Below are positions 43,901 to 53,886 of a stretch of 64,000 nucleotides of DNA, piece by piece; the first letter of the stretch is position 1, and every line of letters begins with the position of its first letter. The notes below the pieces were generated by a model. That model was not told where the DNA came from. It worked only from the letters and a program-made list of their open reading frames with translations, and searched no databases. The translations under genes and the position numbers were made by a program. Source of the DNA: Candidatus Berkiella cookevillensis (GTDB taxonomy: Bacteria; Pseudomonadota; Gammaproteobacteria; Berkiellales; Berkiellaceae); the NCBI RefSeq assembly GCF_001431315.2, contig NZ_LKHV02000001.1:1550001-1614000 (forward strand), in the 5' to 3' direction.

Positions 43901-46162
43901 TTATCGTAACAAACCTAACACATTCTGAGGCACTTGATTTGCTTGAGACAAAATCGCGATACCCGCTTGTTGTAAGATTTGTGCTTTGGTTAAAGCAGCT
44001 GTTTCTTGCGCAAAATCCGCATCTAAAATACGAGATCTTGCTGCTTCCATATTTTCAATACCATTTGCAATATTAGAAATAGTGCTTGAAAATCTGTTTT
44101 GTACAGCACCTAACTGCGCACGAACACCACTGATTTGGTCTAATGCACCATCGATAACATCGATTGCAGCATTTGCACCCGCTTGTGTTCCAATATCAAT
44201 CTGACCAACGTCACTTAAAGTAGATGAATTTGCTGAACCCACTGCACCTGCAAACAATGATGTGCCTGTAGAAGCAGAGCCTGAAATATCAGAGGTTACG
44301 TTGAAAGCACTGGCTGAGTTGAAAGATATTTCACCGCCCACAACGGTTGAGTCAAAGTTTGTTCTTGCACCACCATCAAAGAGTGATACAGCTTCACCAC
44401 CGCTATTATTGGCTGCATTACCTGTAACACGAATGGATTGTTCAACAGCAGCAGACTGTGTGCTACCTGTACCAGAAACAACCGTCACATCAGGTGAAGC
44501 ATAGTCTACAGCAGCACTGTGCTTAAAGTTTTCAATAGCAATGTCTTTACCTGTACTGTGTGTTAACACAATCTCAGCATTGCTACTACCAATTGCAGCA
44601 GTGATACCTGTGGTACCCGCAACATCATTGATTGATTTCACAAGTGCAGTCATATCACCTGTTGTAACGGTTGCAACAACAGCAGCCTCTGTCGCATTAT
44701 CACCATATAGGTTGAAAGACACAGTACCATCTGCTGATAGATCAGATAATGTCAATGAGGTTGTAGCAGAAGCAGTAACCCCTGTTGTTCCTGCAATCGC
44801 ATTTACAGCGGCAGCAATACTATCGGCAGCTTGTCCTGCAGAAACATTCACAGTATCAGAACCGTTACTACCAACAATCGTCAACACTTGCGCACCAACG
44901 TTATTGCTTAGATTGTTTGCAGTATTGGTTGTGCTATTTACAAAGTCATTAATAGAACCATTACCCACAGCAACCGTAGTTGCGGTTGTATTGCTGATAA
45001 TAGAATCGGTATCAGAAGATATTGAATAGCCTTGATCCATTAAGATATCGACTCTGCCACCAAAGGTTGTTGCTTGTGTTGCAACTAAGGTTGTAGCAGC
45101 AGCACCATCTAAACCAACCATATCAAACACACCTGTACCTGCGGTGCTTGCAAAGCTTAAATCGCGACCATCTAAGGCAAATACATCTAAGCTTGTACCA
45201 TTGCTAACCGCATAGATACCCGCACCTTGCAAGGTAGCGTTTGCATTAATAGCGGTTGCCATTGAGTCAGCTGTTGTTGTTGCACCACTAGAAATCACTT
45301 GGCCTTCTAAGGTAATGTTGGTTGCTGCGTTCATGGTTGCCAAATTACTAACAGTAACTTGGTTGAAAGCACGTGCTTCAACACCTGTTGCAGCACTCAG
45401 ATTAGCAGCAATTGTACTTGCTTCATCATTTGCTGCCACAGCGACTGTTTGCGTTGTTGACACACCAGCACTATTTACATTGGTGATGGTAAAGTTAGAT
45501 ACACTGTAACCATTGGTTGCAGCGTTCGCTTGCGCAGCACCGACTTCAGCACCTAATGCAGCCCCACCTGCACCACCTGCCACACCCACATATAATTCTT
45601 TATGGGTTGCACCTTCTAAGCCTTGCGCATTATTTGTTTTTACTGAGTTCGTACCTAATGCAGTAGAACGTGTATCTCTAATAGATACTGAAATGGTTTG
45701 ATTTGCTTCAGCACCTACATGGAAAAGTGCATTTTGTAAATCACCATTTAAAATTTTCAATCCGTTGAAAGTTGTGGTGTTTGCAACACGTGACATTTCT
45801 TGTTTCAATTGATTTGTTTCACCTTGTAAAGCAGCACGATCGGAAGCAGAGTTCGTGCCATTGGCTGATTGAATAGCCAGCTCTCTCATACGTTGCAAAA
45901 TGTTCGTTACTTCTTGTAAAGCACCTTCAGACACTTGCGCTAAAGAAATAGCGTCATTCGCATTACGAGATGCCTGTGTCAAGCCTTTGATTTGTGATGT
46001 AAAACGGGTACTAATTGCAAGTCCCGCAGCATCATCTTTTGCACTGTTAATGCGTAAACCTGATGACAGTCTTTGTAAAGACGTTGATAATGCCTCACCA
46101 GAACGCGACAAATTCTTTTGTGCGTTTAATGATGCTAAATTCGTATTAATAACCTGTGCCAT
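43901..46162 (-). CDS. fliC: flagellin FliC/FlaA, oversized
   Basis: The start is at 46162 ([18 protein letters not shown]), preceded by AGGAG at ideal spacing; the upstream extension to 46264 is not coding. It has 753 residues, about 1.5 to 2.5 times common flagellins. The conserved N-terminal D0/D1 (1 to ~170: [20 protein letters not shown]) and C-terminal D1/D0 (last ~95 residues: [20 protein letters not shown]) are intact. The central ~480 residues hold at least three Flagellin_IN-type units ([17 protein letters not shown]..., [13 protein letters not shown]..., [19 protein letters not shown]). It is the filament subunit and is transcribed from a sigma-28-type promoter. The central insert is Ala/Thr/Ser-rich, with no cysteine seen. 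Confidence 0.96.
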   Translation of the reverse strand: MAQVINTNLASLNAQKNLSRSGEALSTSLQRLSSGLRINSAKDDAAGLAISTRFTSQIKGLTQASRNANDAISLAQVSEGALQEVTNILQRMRELAIQSANGTNSASDRAALQGETNQLKQEMSRVANTTTFNGLKILNGDLQNALFHVGAEANQTISVSIRDTRSTALGTNSVKTNNAQGLEGATHKELYVGVAGGAGGAALGAEVGAAQANAATNGYSVSNFTITNVNSAGVSTTQTVAVAANDEASTIAANLSAATGVEARAFNQVTVSNLATMNAATNITLEGQVISSGATTTADSMATAINANATLQGAGIYAVSNGTSLDVFALDGRDLSFASTAGTGVFDMVGLDGAAATTLVATQATTFGGRVDILMDQGYSISSDTDSIISNTTATTVAVGNGSINDFVNSTTNTANNLSNNVGAQVLTIVGSNGSDTVNVSAGQAADSIAAAVNAIAGTTGVTASATTSLTLSDLSADGTVSFNLYGDNATEAAVVATVTTGDMTALVKSINDVAGTTGITAAIGSSNAEIVLTHSTGKDIAIENFKHSAAVDYASPDVTVVSGTGSTQSAAVEQSIRVTGNAANNSGGEAVSLFDGGARTNFDSTVVGGEISFNSASAFNVTSDISGSASTGTSLFAGAVGSANSSTLSDVGQIDIGTQAGANAAIDVIDGALDQISGVRAQLGAVQNRFSSTISNIANGIENMEAARSRILDADFAQETAALTKAQILQQAGIAILSQANQVPQNVLGLLR

Positions 46163-46252
46163 TATGATTGCTCCTAAAAAAAGCATCGCTGCTTTAATAA
46201 TCTTAGCGGATATACACCCAAAATCGGCTATATTTACCGCTCCCAGCCCATA

Positions 46253-46279
46253 GTATCGACACATTTTTTTAAAGGTTTA
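46253..46279 (-). promoter_or_regulatory. sigma-28 (FliA) promoter of flagellin
   Basis: On the minus strand it reads TAAACCTT, eleven bases, then GTCGATAC. This resembles TAAAGTTT-N11-GCCGATAA in 12 of 16 positions with exact spacing. The leader to the ATG would be about 80-90 nt. Confidence 0.7.
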
Positions 46280-46390
46280 GAGATTTATAAAAAAATATTT
46301 AATTTAAAATATAAAAATAAAATGTATAGACATGCAGTGCAAAAGATTCTGCAATGAAGGAAATGAAAAATGTTATGTTTAAGTCAGTTT

Positions 46391-48196
46391 CTATAAGAAA
46401 TTAAACAAAGACAAGGATTGAATACGCGCAAATGTTTGCTGAGATATTTGAAGCGATAGCGTCATCTGTGATAAAAGTGATACAGCTTCTGCGTAATCTA
46501 AATCTTCAATCTTACTTAATGCTTCTTGAGCAATGAACTTAATGTTGTCATTATTTTGATTTAATGAGTCAATCACATTTAATCGAGCACCAATCTGCGC
46601 TCTCACATTATTGAGTGAGGATTCTGCACTTTCCAAACTGTTAAGAAAGACACCGATCTCATAATCTAATCGAGCCGGATCATTGCCCAATACTTTAATA
46701 TTGTCCGAAATATTTTTGGTGCTTGTGAAAATATTTTGTGTTGGCACTTGTTTGATTTCCACATTAAAAACATCACCAGCATTTGGTTCTCCTGTAATCG
46801 ATAATCTTAGGCCATTAAACTCAATTTCTTGACCTGGAATGTATGTAATATCATCATAACCGGATAAGGGTTGATTTGGGTTTGAATCCGCAACAATATC
46901 AAAGGATGTGCCACCCGCATTAAAGATAATAGAATAAGTTTCATTAAGATTGTGCGGTACACCCACTACTTTTGCAGCACTAAAGACGGCGTCGCCACTA
47001 TTGGTTGAAGTATTAATAGATCCAGCACTTAACCCAATATCACTAGGCAATGCACCTTGTATATTAATACTCTGATTACTGCGTAGTGTGACCGTCGCTC
47101 TTGAGACTTGGTTCAAGGCTCCTGCGCTCAGATCAAAATTACCAAAACTCGCAGCTGCACCACCCGCTGTTTGAAGCTGAATATTTCTACCGTCACCAGC
47201 CACTAAAATAATGGCTGTGCCCACGCCTCCTGGCTGAGTTGCAATAACCCCTGTTGTCTCACTTTGATTATTAATACTGTTCATTAAGGAGGCTTCTGTG
47301 CCTGTCGTATCTGTAATTGTCACGCCATTTAATACAAACTGACCAGAGGTAATCGGTTGACTATTAAAAATACCCAAATTCACCATATTCTCATTAACAA
47401 TAGCATGAACACCATGTTCTGAATAACTTGTATTAATAGCAGTCGCTATAGCAATGCCACTACGTGCTGCATCTGTTGAAGAAAGACCATCGGAAATTGC
47501 CGCAGAGATGGCAATATTATTAATCATTAAATCACCGACATCTAATGATGGCAAAGTACCAGCATTGACTAAACCTGAACTTGCTGTGGTAATAGAAGCA
47601 ATGCCACGACTTGTATTTAAATCCAATGAAGAAGTTGTCAAGTTAAAAAAAAGTGTCTTGCCCGTATCATTTGATTCAATAAAACTTGCATCATTCAATT
47701 GTATTGTTCTTTGCCCTTCATCACCCTGAAATACATAATCACCAGATAAGGATTTGGAAATAGCCTGTGTCAATGTTTTGAAACCAGAAAAAATATATTC
47801 GCCATTACCATTTTTAGAATTTGCCAACGACTCCATATCACCTAAAATAACCTGCATTTCATTTGAAATAGCATCGCGCTCAGTGCTTGATAAAGAACCA
47901 TTGTTTGCTGAAATAGCCAACTCTCTCAATCTTTGATAATTATTTGTAATACTTTGCAAAACTGATTCTTCAAATTCAAGGCTTGATTTAGCTGAATTAG
48001 AGTTTTTGCTATATTGTTCAACTCTTAATATATCTTGCCTCAGCTGCAATGCACGAGATGCACCAATGGGATCGTCAGATGGCTTTATGATTTTTTTGCC
48101 TAAAGACGCTTTGGATTGAAGTTGGCTCAGCTTAGATTGCTGATTCAACATTCCTTCTACACTTCTTTGAAAATATTCTATGCTTGAAATTCTCAT
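46391..48196 (-). CDS. flgL: hook-filament junction protein FlgL (HAP3) with inserted module
   Basis: 601 residues, nearly twice E. coli FlgL (317). The N-terminal (MRISSIEYFQRSVEGMLNQQ) and C-terminal (LSQMTLSLQISQQTFARIQS) flagellin-like helices are conserved. Residues about 207-393 are an extra module (from LPSLDVGDLMINN to SDIGLSAGS) that is also present in FlgK and FlgE here. Residues ~400-485 form a second domain resembling the one in FlgK (YSIIFNAGG, then NAGDVFNVE). It begins one base after flgK ends. Confidence 0.95.
   Translation of the reverse strand: MRISSIEYFQRSVEGMLNQQSKLSQLQSKASLGKKIIKPSDDPIGASRALQLRQDILRVEQYSKNSNSAKSSLEFEESVLQSITNNYQRLRELAISANNGSLSSTERDAISNEMQVILGDMESLANSKNGNGEYIFSGFKTLTQAISKSLSGDYVFQGDEGQRTIQLNDASFIESNDTGKTLFFNLTTSSLDLNTSRGIASITTASSGLVNAGTLPSLDVGDLMINNIAISAAISDGLSSTDAARSGIAIATAINTSYSEHGVHAIVNENMVNLGIFNSQPITSGQFVLNGVTITDTTGTEASLMNSINNQSETTGVIATQPGGVGTAIILVAGDGRNIQLQTAGGAAASFGNFDLSAGALNQVSRATVTLRSNQSINIQGALPSDIGLSAGSINTSTNSGDAVFSAAKVVGVPHNLNETYSIIFNAGGTSFDIVADSNPNQPLSGYDDITYIPGQEIEFNGLRLSITGEPNAGDVFNVEIKQVPTQNIFTSTKNISDNIKVLGNDPARLDYEIGVFLNSLESAESSLNNVRAQIGARLNVIDSLNQNNDNIKFIAQEALSKIEDLDYAEAVSLLSQMTLSLQISQQTFARIQSLSLFNFL
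47018..47578 (-). other. shared axial-protein module, copy in FlgL
   Basis: FlgL residues ~207-393. Landmarks shared with the copies in FlgK and FlgE are SLDVGDLMINNIAI, SGIAIATAIN, HGVHAI, FVLNGVTI, TTGVIATQPGG, GDGRNIQLQ, FGNFDL and SDIGLSAG. It is a protein-level repeat with some nucleotide similarity as well. Confidence 0.85.
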
Positions 48197-50857
48197 TTAT
48201 CTACTAAACGCTCCAATTAAAGTATCAAAGAGACTACGAGCAACAGAAAATAATTGTGCAATGGCTTGATAACTCTGCTCAAATCTCAACAAGTTAGCTG
48301 CCTCTTCCTCTAAGTTTACACCTGATATGTTATTTCTTCTTGTTTCTAATGCATCTAAGAAACTTTTGCTGGCTTCAGAATTGGTTGAAGCTTGGCTGGC
48401 CTGAGATGCAATATCACTTACTGATTGTGAAAGGCTGTCTTGCAAGGTTGCATGACCACCACTAATAAGTTTATCGAGCTGTATTCCCAACATTTTGATA
48501 CTATTACGATTATCACCACTGCCGTCTTGATTAAAGCCAATACTAAAAATATCACCAGATTTTGGAACCCCTTCTAATGATATTCTATAGCCTGGATCAT
48601 AAACATAAGTTGAGTTCGGACCTGGTAAAGAATTGTCTACGACACCACTGATGGGAAAAACTTCATGTGTGCCCGAAGAAGGATCATAGATCTGATCAGG
48701 ACCAATTTGCACACCTGGAAAACCATTTCCAACATTATAAACTCTAAATACAGTGTCAGAGATAAATTCAATTTGGATAGGCGGACTTAATTGTTTGGCT
48801 GTTTGAAAAGCATTTCCCAATCTAGATGCAGTAGATGCAGGTGTGCCCGAGGTATCCACCACATTGCTAACCTTCATTATTCCTGTACCAGTATTATTTA
48901 AAGAAGCCGAGGTTGCTACAGGATAGGCTAATGCAAGTTGCTTTGGATCTTTAATGATTGCTTTTATTTCTATAGCGGCATTTCTGGTTGGCAAAATAGC
49001 AAAACCATCACCGATATTCATGCTGCCTGATTCAACCGATATGGTCATCCCATCTACTTTCATCGTTGAAGAGGTAGATTGAACAACAACAGAATCATCA
49101 GACTGACGTCTTAAGGTATAAAATGTGCCATCAAAGGACAAACTGTAATTATCAAGTGTTAAACCTGAATTTTCAGTAGGTGTTGTGCCGCTATTAAAAC
49201 CAATAGAGGATAAATTGTTTCCCGTAATTTTAATGGATTGGGTTGATGACAATTCCACACCCGCACGCTGTATTTTATCAAGCGCTATCGCACTGCTTGT
49301 ATCAAAATTTGCAAAGGTTGCAACAGGCGTGCCTACATCACTCGTGAGTTGAATATTTCTGCCATCTTGTGCAATCAATGAAATATTTGAATTTCCATCG
49401 CCAATCGCTCGGACACCCGTTTGCGCACTCAAGGCATTAATATCTTGAAGTAATGTAGCTTCATCTGCTCCCGTTGTGACAATATTCACACCATTGATAC
49501 TAAAGTCACCCGCAGCAAATGCTCCGGCTGTAAATTGCCCTAAGTAAACCACATTTGGCTGCGCTGTAGCTGTCACACCATGCTGTGTAGAGCGCGAATT
49601 AATCGCCGCAGCAATTGCAATGGCACTCCCCGTATTCCCAGCACTTGATACACTATCATCGGCCATTGTTGCGGCTCTTATTGAAATGCCATTAAGTGTC
49701 ATGTTCCCAGTTTGCAGGCTCAGTAAAGATGAAGTGTCAATAATATTTGTGTCAGAAGAAAACACCTCATAGGGTGGTTTCGATGGATTATTAATATCAT
49801 TAATAGAAACATTTAAAATTGCATTACCTGTATTGCTGGTGCTCGCTATACTTCTATTTCTGATGGCATCTATCGAATTAACATCAGAAAAGACAAGCCC
49901 GCCTTGAGCACCATTTAAGTCAATACCCAAGCTATGCTGATCATTCATTGCGCTTGCAATTGTAATGGCTAAACGCCCCATTGCATTAATCGTTGTCGTT
50001 AAAACAGAATCTCTCATTGATAAAAGAGCGCCCATTTGCCCACCAGATATATTGTTCGTAATAATCTGATTTGAATACGGCGTGGTAAGTACTACATCTT
50101 TTTTTGAAGGATCGATACTGTTGAGCTGGGTTCCTAAGGTGCTTGCCACGCCGCCCATTACAAGAGGCAAACCGCTACCAATAAACACATTTATTGAACC
50201 ATCTGTATCTTGTATGCTTGAAACACTCACATATTTTGATAGTTCAGATAATAACTGGTCTCGTTGATCTAATAGATCGTTAGGTTGGCCAGAAGCGCTG
50301 TTACCACCAATTTTTGCATTAAGACTCGCAATATTCTGAGCAAGAGAATTTATTTCTGTCGTAATAAAACCAATTTTCTGATCGGTGCCAGACAGTTGAG
50401 ATTGAAGTTGTCCATAAACATCATTAAACCTACCGGCAAGCATATTTACTTGAGAAATAAAAAGTTGTCGTGCAGGAATTGAGTTCGGCGTGTTATTCAG
50501 ATCTTGAAGGCTTAAAAAGAAATTATTAAAACCTTGTACAACCCCTGTATTTGGATCTGCTAAGAGACCATCTAATTCACCTAATAAATTTGCAAGTGTT
50601 TCTAATTCATTGGCATTGCTTGTCTGGGTACGAAGTGCATCAATTGTAAATTGATCGACAATCCGACGTGTAGATAAGGCAGACACACCTGTTCCAATAT
50701 ATCCAGAACCTATTTTGTCAGCAGGACGCGTGACAAAAGTTTCAACTTGCCGACTGTATCCCGGCGTATTCACGTTGCTAATATTATGAGAGGTTGTATT
50801 TAAGGCTTTTTGTATAGCCTGTAAACCTGAGGATGCAATGCCTAATAAATCACTCAT
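48197..50857 (-). CDS. flgK: hook-filament junction protein FlgK (HAP1) with inserted module
   Basis: 886 residues against ~550 in E. coli. The N-terminal rod/hook signature (SSGLQAIQKALNTTSHNISN, VNTPGYSRQVE) and the C-terminal helix (NLEEEAANLLRFEQSYQAIA) are normal. Residues about 375-557 carry the module also present in FlgL and FlgE (NMTLNGISIRAATMADDSVS to LSSIGFNSG). A second FlgL-like domain (DNYSLSFDG, then MNIGDGFAI) follows. It connects hook to filament and follows flgJ by 7 bases. Confidence 0.95.
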   Translation of the reverse strand: MSDLLGIASSGLQAIQKALNTTSHNISNVNTPGYSRQVETFVTRPADKIGSGYIGTGVSALSTRRIVDQFTIDALRTQTSNANELETLANLLGELDGLLADPNTGVVQGFNNFFLSLQDLNNTPNSIPARQLFISQVNMLAGRFNDVYGQLQSQLSGTDQKIGFITTEINSLAQNIASLNAKIGGNSASGQPNDLLDQRDQLLSELSKYVSVSSIQDTDGSINVFIGSGLPLVMGGVASTLGTQLNSIDPSKKDVVLTTPYSNQIITNNISGGQMGALLSMRDSVLTTTINAMGRLAITIASAMNDQHSLGIDLNGAQGGLVFSDVNSIDAIRNRSIASTSNTGNAILNVSINDINNPSKPPYEVFSSDTNIIDTSSLLSLQTGNMTLNGISIRAATMADDSVSSAGNTGSAIAIAAAINSRSTQHGVTATAQPNVVYLGQFTAGAFAAGDFSINGVNIVTTGADEATLLQDINALSAQTGVRAIGDGNSNISLIAQDGRNIQLTSDVGTPVATFANFDTSSAIALDKIQRAGVELSSTQSIKITGNNLSSIGFNSGTTPTENSGLTLDNYSLSFDGTFYTLRRQSDDSVVVQSTSSTMKVDGMTISVESGSMNIGDGFAILPTRNAAIEIKAIIKDPKQLALAYPVATSASLNNTGTGIMKVSNVVDTSGTPASTASRLGNAFQTAKQLSPPIQIEFISDTVFRVYNVGNGFPGVQIGPDQIYDPSSGTHEVFPISGVVDNSLPGPNSTYVYDPGYRISLEGVPKSGDIFSIGFNQDGSGDNRNSIKMLGIQLDKLISGGHATLQDSLSQSVSDIASQASQASTNSEASKSFLDALETRRNNISGVNLEEEAANLLRFEQSYQAIAQLFSVARSLFDTLIGAFSR
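49187..49735 (-). other. shared axial-protein module, copy in FlgK
   Basis: FlgK residues ~375-557. Landmarks are MTLNGISIRAA, SAIAIAAAIN, HGVTATAQPNVVYLG, AGDFSINGVNI, TGVRAIGDG, AQDGRNIQL, FANFDT, STQSIKITG and SIGFNSG. Confidence 0.85.
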
Positions 50858-50864
50858 TTGTTAC

Positions 50865-51194
50865 CTACTTATCTGAGCCAACTTGTCCCTGTAACTGTCT
50901 CATAATCACATCTTGCAAACCAATTGACTGCGTTTCGGATAAAGATAAAACAAGCTGCTTATCATACATATCTCTGTACATATCTTCAGAATCGCTGTCA
51001 AATAGCTCTGATTTGAGACACTCATCTGCCTCTCGCATACTCTTTAATACCATCTCAAGAAATACAGATTCTAATTGCTTTGCCACAACCGCCAAATCTT
51101 CTTTATTGTTGCCGGCTTGCTTTTCAAATTGCTTTAAAGCACTCATATCATAATAATTAAAAGTATCAGCGCGTTTAATATCCATATTACTCAC
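50865..51194 (-). CDS. flgJ: rod-binding protein FlgJ, N-terminal type without hydrolase domain
   Basis: 109 residues matching only the N-terminal rod-binding half of E. coli FlgJ (VAKQLESVFLEMVLKSMREA, MYRDMYDKQLVLSLSETQSI). The C-terminal glucosaminidase domain of enterobacterial FlgJ is absent. Single-domain FlgJ is common outside Enterobacteria; another peptidoglycan hydrolase would then open the wall. It follows flgI by two bases. Confidence 0.92.
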   Translation of the reverse strand: MSNMDIKRADTFNYYDMSALKQFEKQAGNNKEDLAVVAKQLESVFLEMVLKSMREADECLKSELFDSDSEDMYRDMYDKQLVLSLSETQSIGLQDVIMRQLQGQVGSDK

Positions 51195-51196
51195 TT

Positions 51197-52288
51197 TTAG
51201 ATAATTTCAATATTTGCGTTTAAGGCACCCGCTTGCTTCAACGCTTCTAATATTGCCATCAAATCGCTGGGTGCTGCCCCTACTTTATTGATTGCATCTA
51301 CGATCGAATCAAGCGACGCTTCTGGTTCTAATAAAAACATTCTATTTTTATCTTGAGAAACAACCACCTCAGATCTATCCACAGGTGTTGTAACGCCACC
51401 ACTTAAAGAATTGGGTTGTGAAACTGATTTGGTTTCACTAATAGTAACTGTTAAATTACCATGAGAAATTGCAGCGGGTCCCACAGTAACATTTTTGCCA
51501 ATCACGATTGTGCCTGTTCTGGAGTTAACAATAATGCGTGCAGGAACAACGCCAGGCGCAACCTCTAAGTTTTCTATGGCAGAAATAAAAGCAACTTTTG
51601 TTTCTATATCTTCAGGTACCAATACTTTAATAGAAGTGCCATCCAACGCCACAGCCGTTTTAGGTCCTACATACTGATTAATCATTTCAGAAACACGTCT
51701 CGCAGAAGTAAAATCAGATTGATTTAGATTAAAAATAACATGATCAGTCAGGAAGAATGGGCTAGGCACGCCTCGTTCTACCATTGCACCATTAGGAATT
51801 CTGCCTACAACAGGTACATTCACTGTTACCTTAGAACCATCATTACCTTCTGCGGACAAGCCACCTACAATAAGATTGCCTTGTGCAACTGCATAAATAT
51901 TACCATCTGCCCCTTTGAGTGGTGCTAAGAGCAAGGTTCCACCTCTTAAACTTTTGGCGTTACCTAAGGATGAAACTGTTACATCCAGAGTTTGACCAGG
52001 TTTTGCAAAGGCAGGCAACGTACCGTTTAAAGCAACTGCCGCAACATTTTTAATAGAAGGATTTACATCTGGTGGAATGGTCACCCCTAATTTATTGAGC
52101 ATGCTTTTAAAAGATTGCTTCGTAAAAGATTCTGTATCACCTGTGCCATTCAAACCAACAACCAAACCATAACCAACCAATTGATTGGAACGTACACCTT
52201 GTATGGATGCAATGTCTTTAACGCGTGCAGCATGGCTTTGTACTGAAAACAATACAACAAAGGCACTCATCAAAATTTTCTTAATCAT
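51197..52288 (-). CDS. flgI: flagellar P-ring protein FlgI
   Basis: 363 residues. The signal peptide (MIKKILMSAFVVLFSVQSHA) is cleaved after SHA. The conserved opening RVKDIASIQGVRSNQLVGYG and the motifs TVSSLGNAKSLRGGTLLLAP and LDSIVDAINKVGAAPSDLMA identify it. It forms the periplasmic P ring and is exported by Sec rather than by the flagellar apparatus. Confidence 0.97.
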   Translation of the reverse strand: MIKKILMSAFVVLFSVQSHAARVKDIASIQGVRSNQLVGYGLVVGLNGTGDTESFTKQSFKSMLNKLGVTIPPDVNPSIKNVAAVALNGTLPAFAKPGQTLDVTVSSLGNAKSLRGGTLLLAPLKGADGNIYAVAQGNLIVGGLSAEGNDGSKVTVNVPVVGRIPNGAMVERGVPSPFFLTDHVIFNLNQSDFTSARRVSEMINQYVGPKTAVALDGTSIKVLVPEDIETKVAFISAIENLEVAPGVVPARIIVNSRTGTIVIGKNVTVGPAAISHGNLTVTISETKSVSQPNSLSGGVTTPVDRSEVVVSQDKNRMFLLEPEASLDSIVDAINKVGAAPSDLMAILEALKQAGALNANIEII

Positions 52289-52321
52289 TGCTTATCCTAT
52301 CTCAAAATTCATATATGAAAA

Positions 52322-53029
52322 TTACAATGGCCATAGAGAACTGCTCACAATTTTAGTTATCCATCCTGGCTTAGATGTATTTGTTAATGAGCCGCGGCCA
52401 CTATAAGATATACGTGCATCGGCAATTCTATCTGATTCAATGGTATTATCAGGATGAATATCTTGTGGTCTTACAATACCAGCCACACGTATAAATTCAT
52501 CACCATGATTAATGTTAATCCATTTTTCCCCTCGCACATATAAATTACCATTTGGCAAAACTTGTGTTACCATCACGGTGATTTTACCTGTTAATTTATT
52601 CTTTTGTGCCGCATCTGCCTCACCTTTAAACTCACGTTTGGCATCAATACTTGTTGCAAGATTTAAATTATCTGTGGTACTTAAAGGAATAGGCAATTGC
52701 TTAGGTAAACTAAAATCTGCAGTCGTTCCTAATAATGTGGGATTAAGAATGGTTGCATCAGATTCTTTTTTCAGCTTCGAATCAGCAGATTTAGAAGCGT
52801 CCATCTTTTCATTAAAAATAACGGTAATAATGTCACCAATCTGATGCGCTTTAATATCCTCATACAATGACAAGCCTAGACCCGGATGATAAATCGATCC
52901 CATATCAGGTGTGAGTGGTTTACGCACTTCTGGCATAACAGGTGCAAAGTTTGGATCGTTCGGGCTATCAAAATGTGCACATCCGACTAATCCAAGCATG
53001 CTCAAAACAACGAATCCCTGTCTAATCAT
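52322..53029 (-). CDS. flgH: flagellar L-ring lipoprotein FlgH
   Basis: 235 residues with the start at 53029 (AGGA seven bases upstream). The upstream frame to 53089 would add a non-signal peptide overlapping flgG. The lipobox is LGLVGC. The L-ring motifs are IGDIITVIFNEKMDASKSAD, VTQVLPNGNLYVRGEKWI and IVRPQDIHPDNTIESDRIAD. It forms the outer-membrane ring. Confidence 0.96.
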   Translation of the reverse strand: MIRQGFVVLSMLGLVGCAHFDSPNDPNFAPVMPEVRKPLTPDMGSIYHPGLGLSLYEDIKAHQIGDIITVIFNEKMDASKSADSKLKKESDATILNPTLLGTTADFSLPKQLPIPLSTTDNLNLATSIDAKREFKGEADAAQKNKLTGKITVMVTQVLPNGNLYVRGEKWININHGDEFIRVAGIVRPQDIHPDNTIESDRIADARISYSGRGSLTNTSKPGWITKIVSSSLWPL

Positions 53030-53042
53030 ATTACATCCTATT

Positions 53043-53828
53043 TTATAAATTTTGTGAGAGATATCGCAACATACCATCCACTGTTTCAACTGATTTTGCG
53101 TTCATTTCATAAGCTCTTTGTGTTTGAATCAGTCGCACCAGCTCTTCTACCACATTGACATTCGAACTCTCTAACGATCCTTGGGCAAGACTTCCTAATC
53201 CTGTTAAGCCTGGAGTACCTGTTGTAGGTGTGCCACTCGCTGCTGTTTCGGTGTATTGATTTTCACCTATTGGTTGCAAACCTGCGGGATTGATAAAATC
53301 AGAAATTTCTATGTTACCAATTTGTTGAGGTGTATTATTACCTTGTGTTAAGACTGACACTATGCCATCTGTACCAATAGTAATACTAACGGTATCATCT
53401 GGAACAGTAATATTAGGATCTAACAAATAACCATTGCCGGTCACTATTTGTCCCTGACTGTTCAATTGAAAGGAACCGTCTCTTGTATAAGCAATGGTGC
53501 CATCTGGACGTGTGATTTGAAAAAAACCTTTGCCATTGATTGCCAAATCCAATTGGTTTTGAGTATTAATCACTGATCCTTGACTAAATATTTTTTGTGT
53601 TGCAAGTGTTTTTACACCTGTACCCAACATTAAACCAGAAGGTAACTCGGTATTTTCAGTAGATTGACCACCAGGCTGGCGAACATTTTGATATAATAAA
53701 TCTTCAAAAACAGCTCTGCTCTTTTTATAACCTGTTGTGCTCACGTTTGCCAAGTTATTAGAAATAACTCTAATATCTGTGTTCTGTGCTTCTAAGCCTG
53801 TTACACTGATCCAAAGTGCTGGATGCAT
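53043..53828 (-). CDS. flgG: distal rod protein FlgG
   Basis: 261 residues. The flagellar basal-body rod signature is at the N-terminus (ALWISVTGLEAQNTDIRVIS, NNLANVSTTGYKKSRAVFED). The C-terminal QGSLESSNVNVVEELVRLIQ and YEMNAKSVETVDGML are typical of FlgG. The size is normal and there is no inserted module. Confidence 0.97.
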   Translation of the reverse strand: MHPALWISVTGLEAQNTDIRVISNNLANVSTTGYKKSRAVFEDLLYQNVRQPGGQSTENTELPSGLMLGTGVKTLATQKIFSQGSVINTQNQLDLAINGKGFFQITRPDGTIAYTRDGSFQLNSQGQIVTGNGYLLDPNITVPDDTVSITIGTDGIVSVLTQGNNTPQQIGNIEISDFINPAGLQPIGENQYTETAASGTPTTGTPGLTGLGSLAQGSLESSNVNVVEELVRLIQTQRAYEMNAKSVETVDGMLRYLSQNL

Positions 53829-53842
53829 GATTCACTCCTTGA

Positions 53843-53870
53843 TATATGCGCCAACTCTCTAGGCGATATA
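53843..53870. other. intra-operon stem-loop between flgF and flgG
   Basis: The arms TATATGCGCC and GGCGATATA pair with one bulge, in the only sizeable gap (58 bp) of the flgB-flgL run. It could be an mRNA-processing or attenuation element; there is no T-run. Confidence 0.4.
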
Positions 53871-53886
53871 TATTATTTTTTTAAAT

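Noticed and set aside
44541-45029. 162-residue open frame on the + strand inside the flagellin gene
   Set aside because: It is the antisense shadow of the Ala/Thr-rich flagellin centre; it lacks a ribosome site and has Val/Ser/Leu composition typical of such antisense frames.
46163-46264. 34-residue N-terminal extension of flagellin
   Set aside because: It contains the sigma-28 promoter and the leader; the conserved start MAQVINTN with AGGAG is at 46162.
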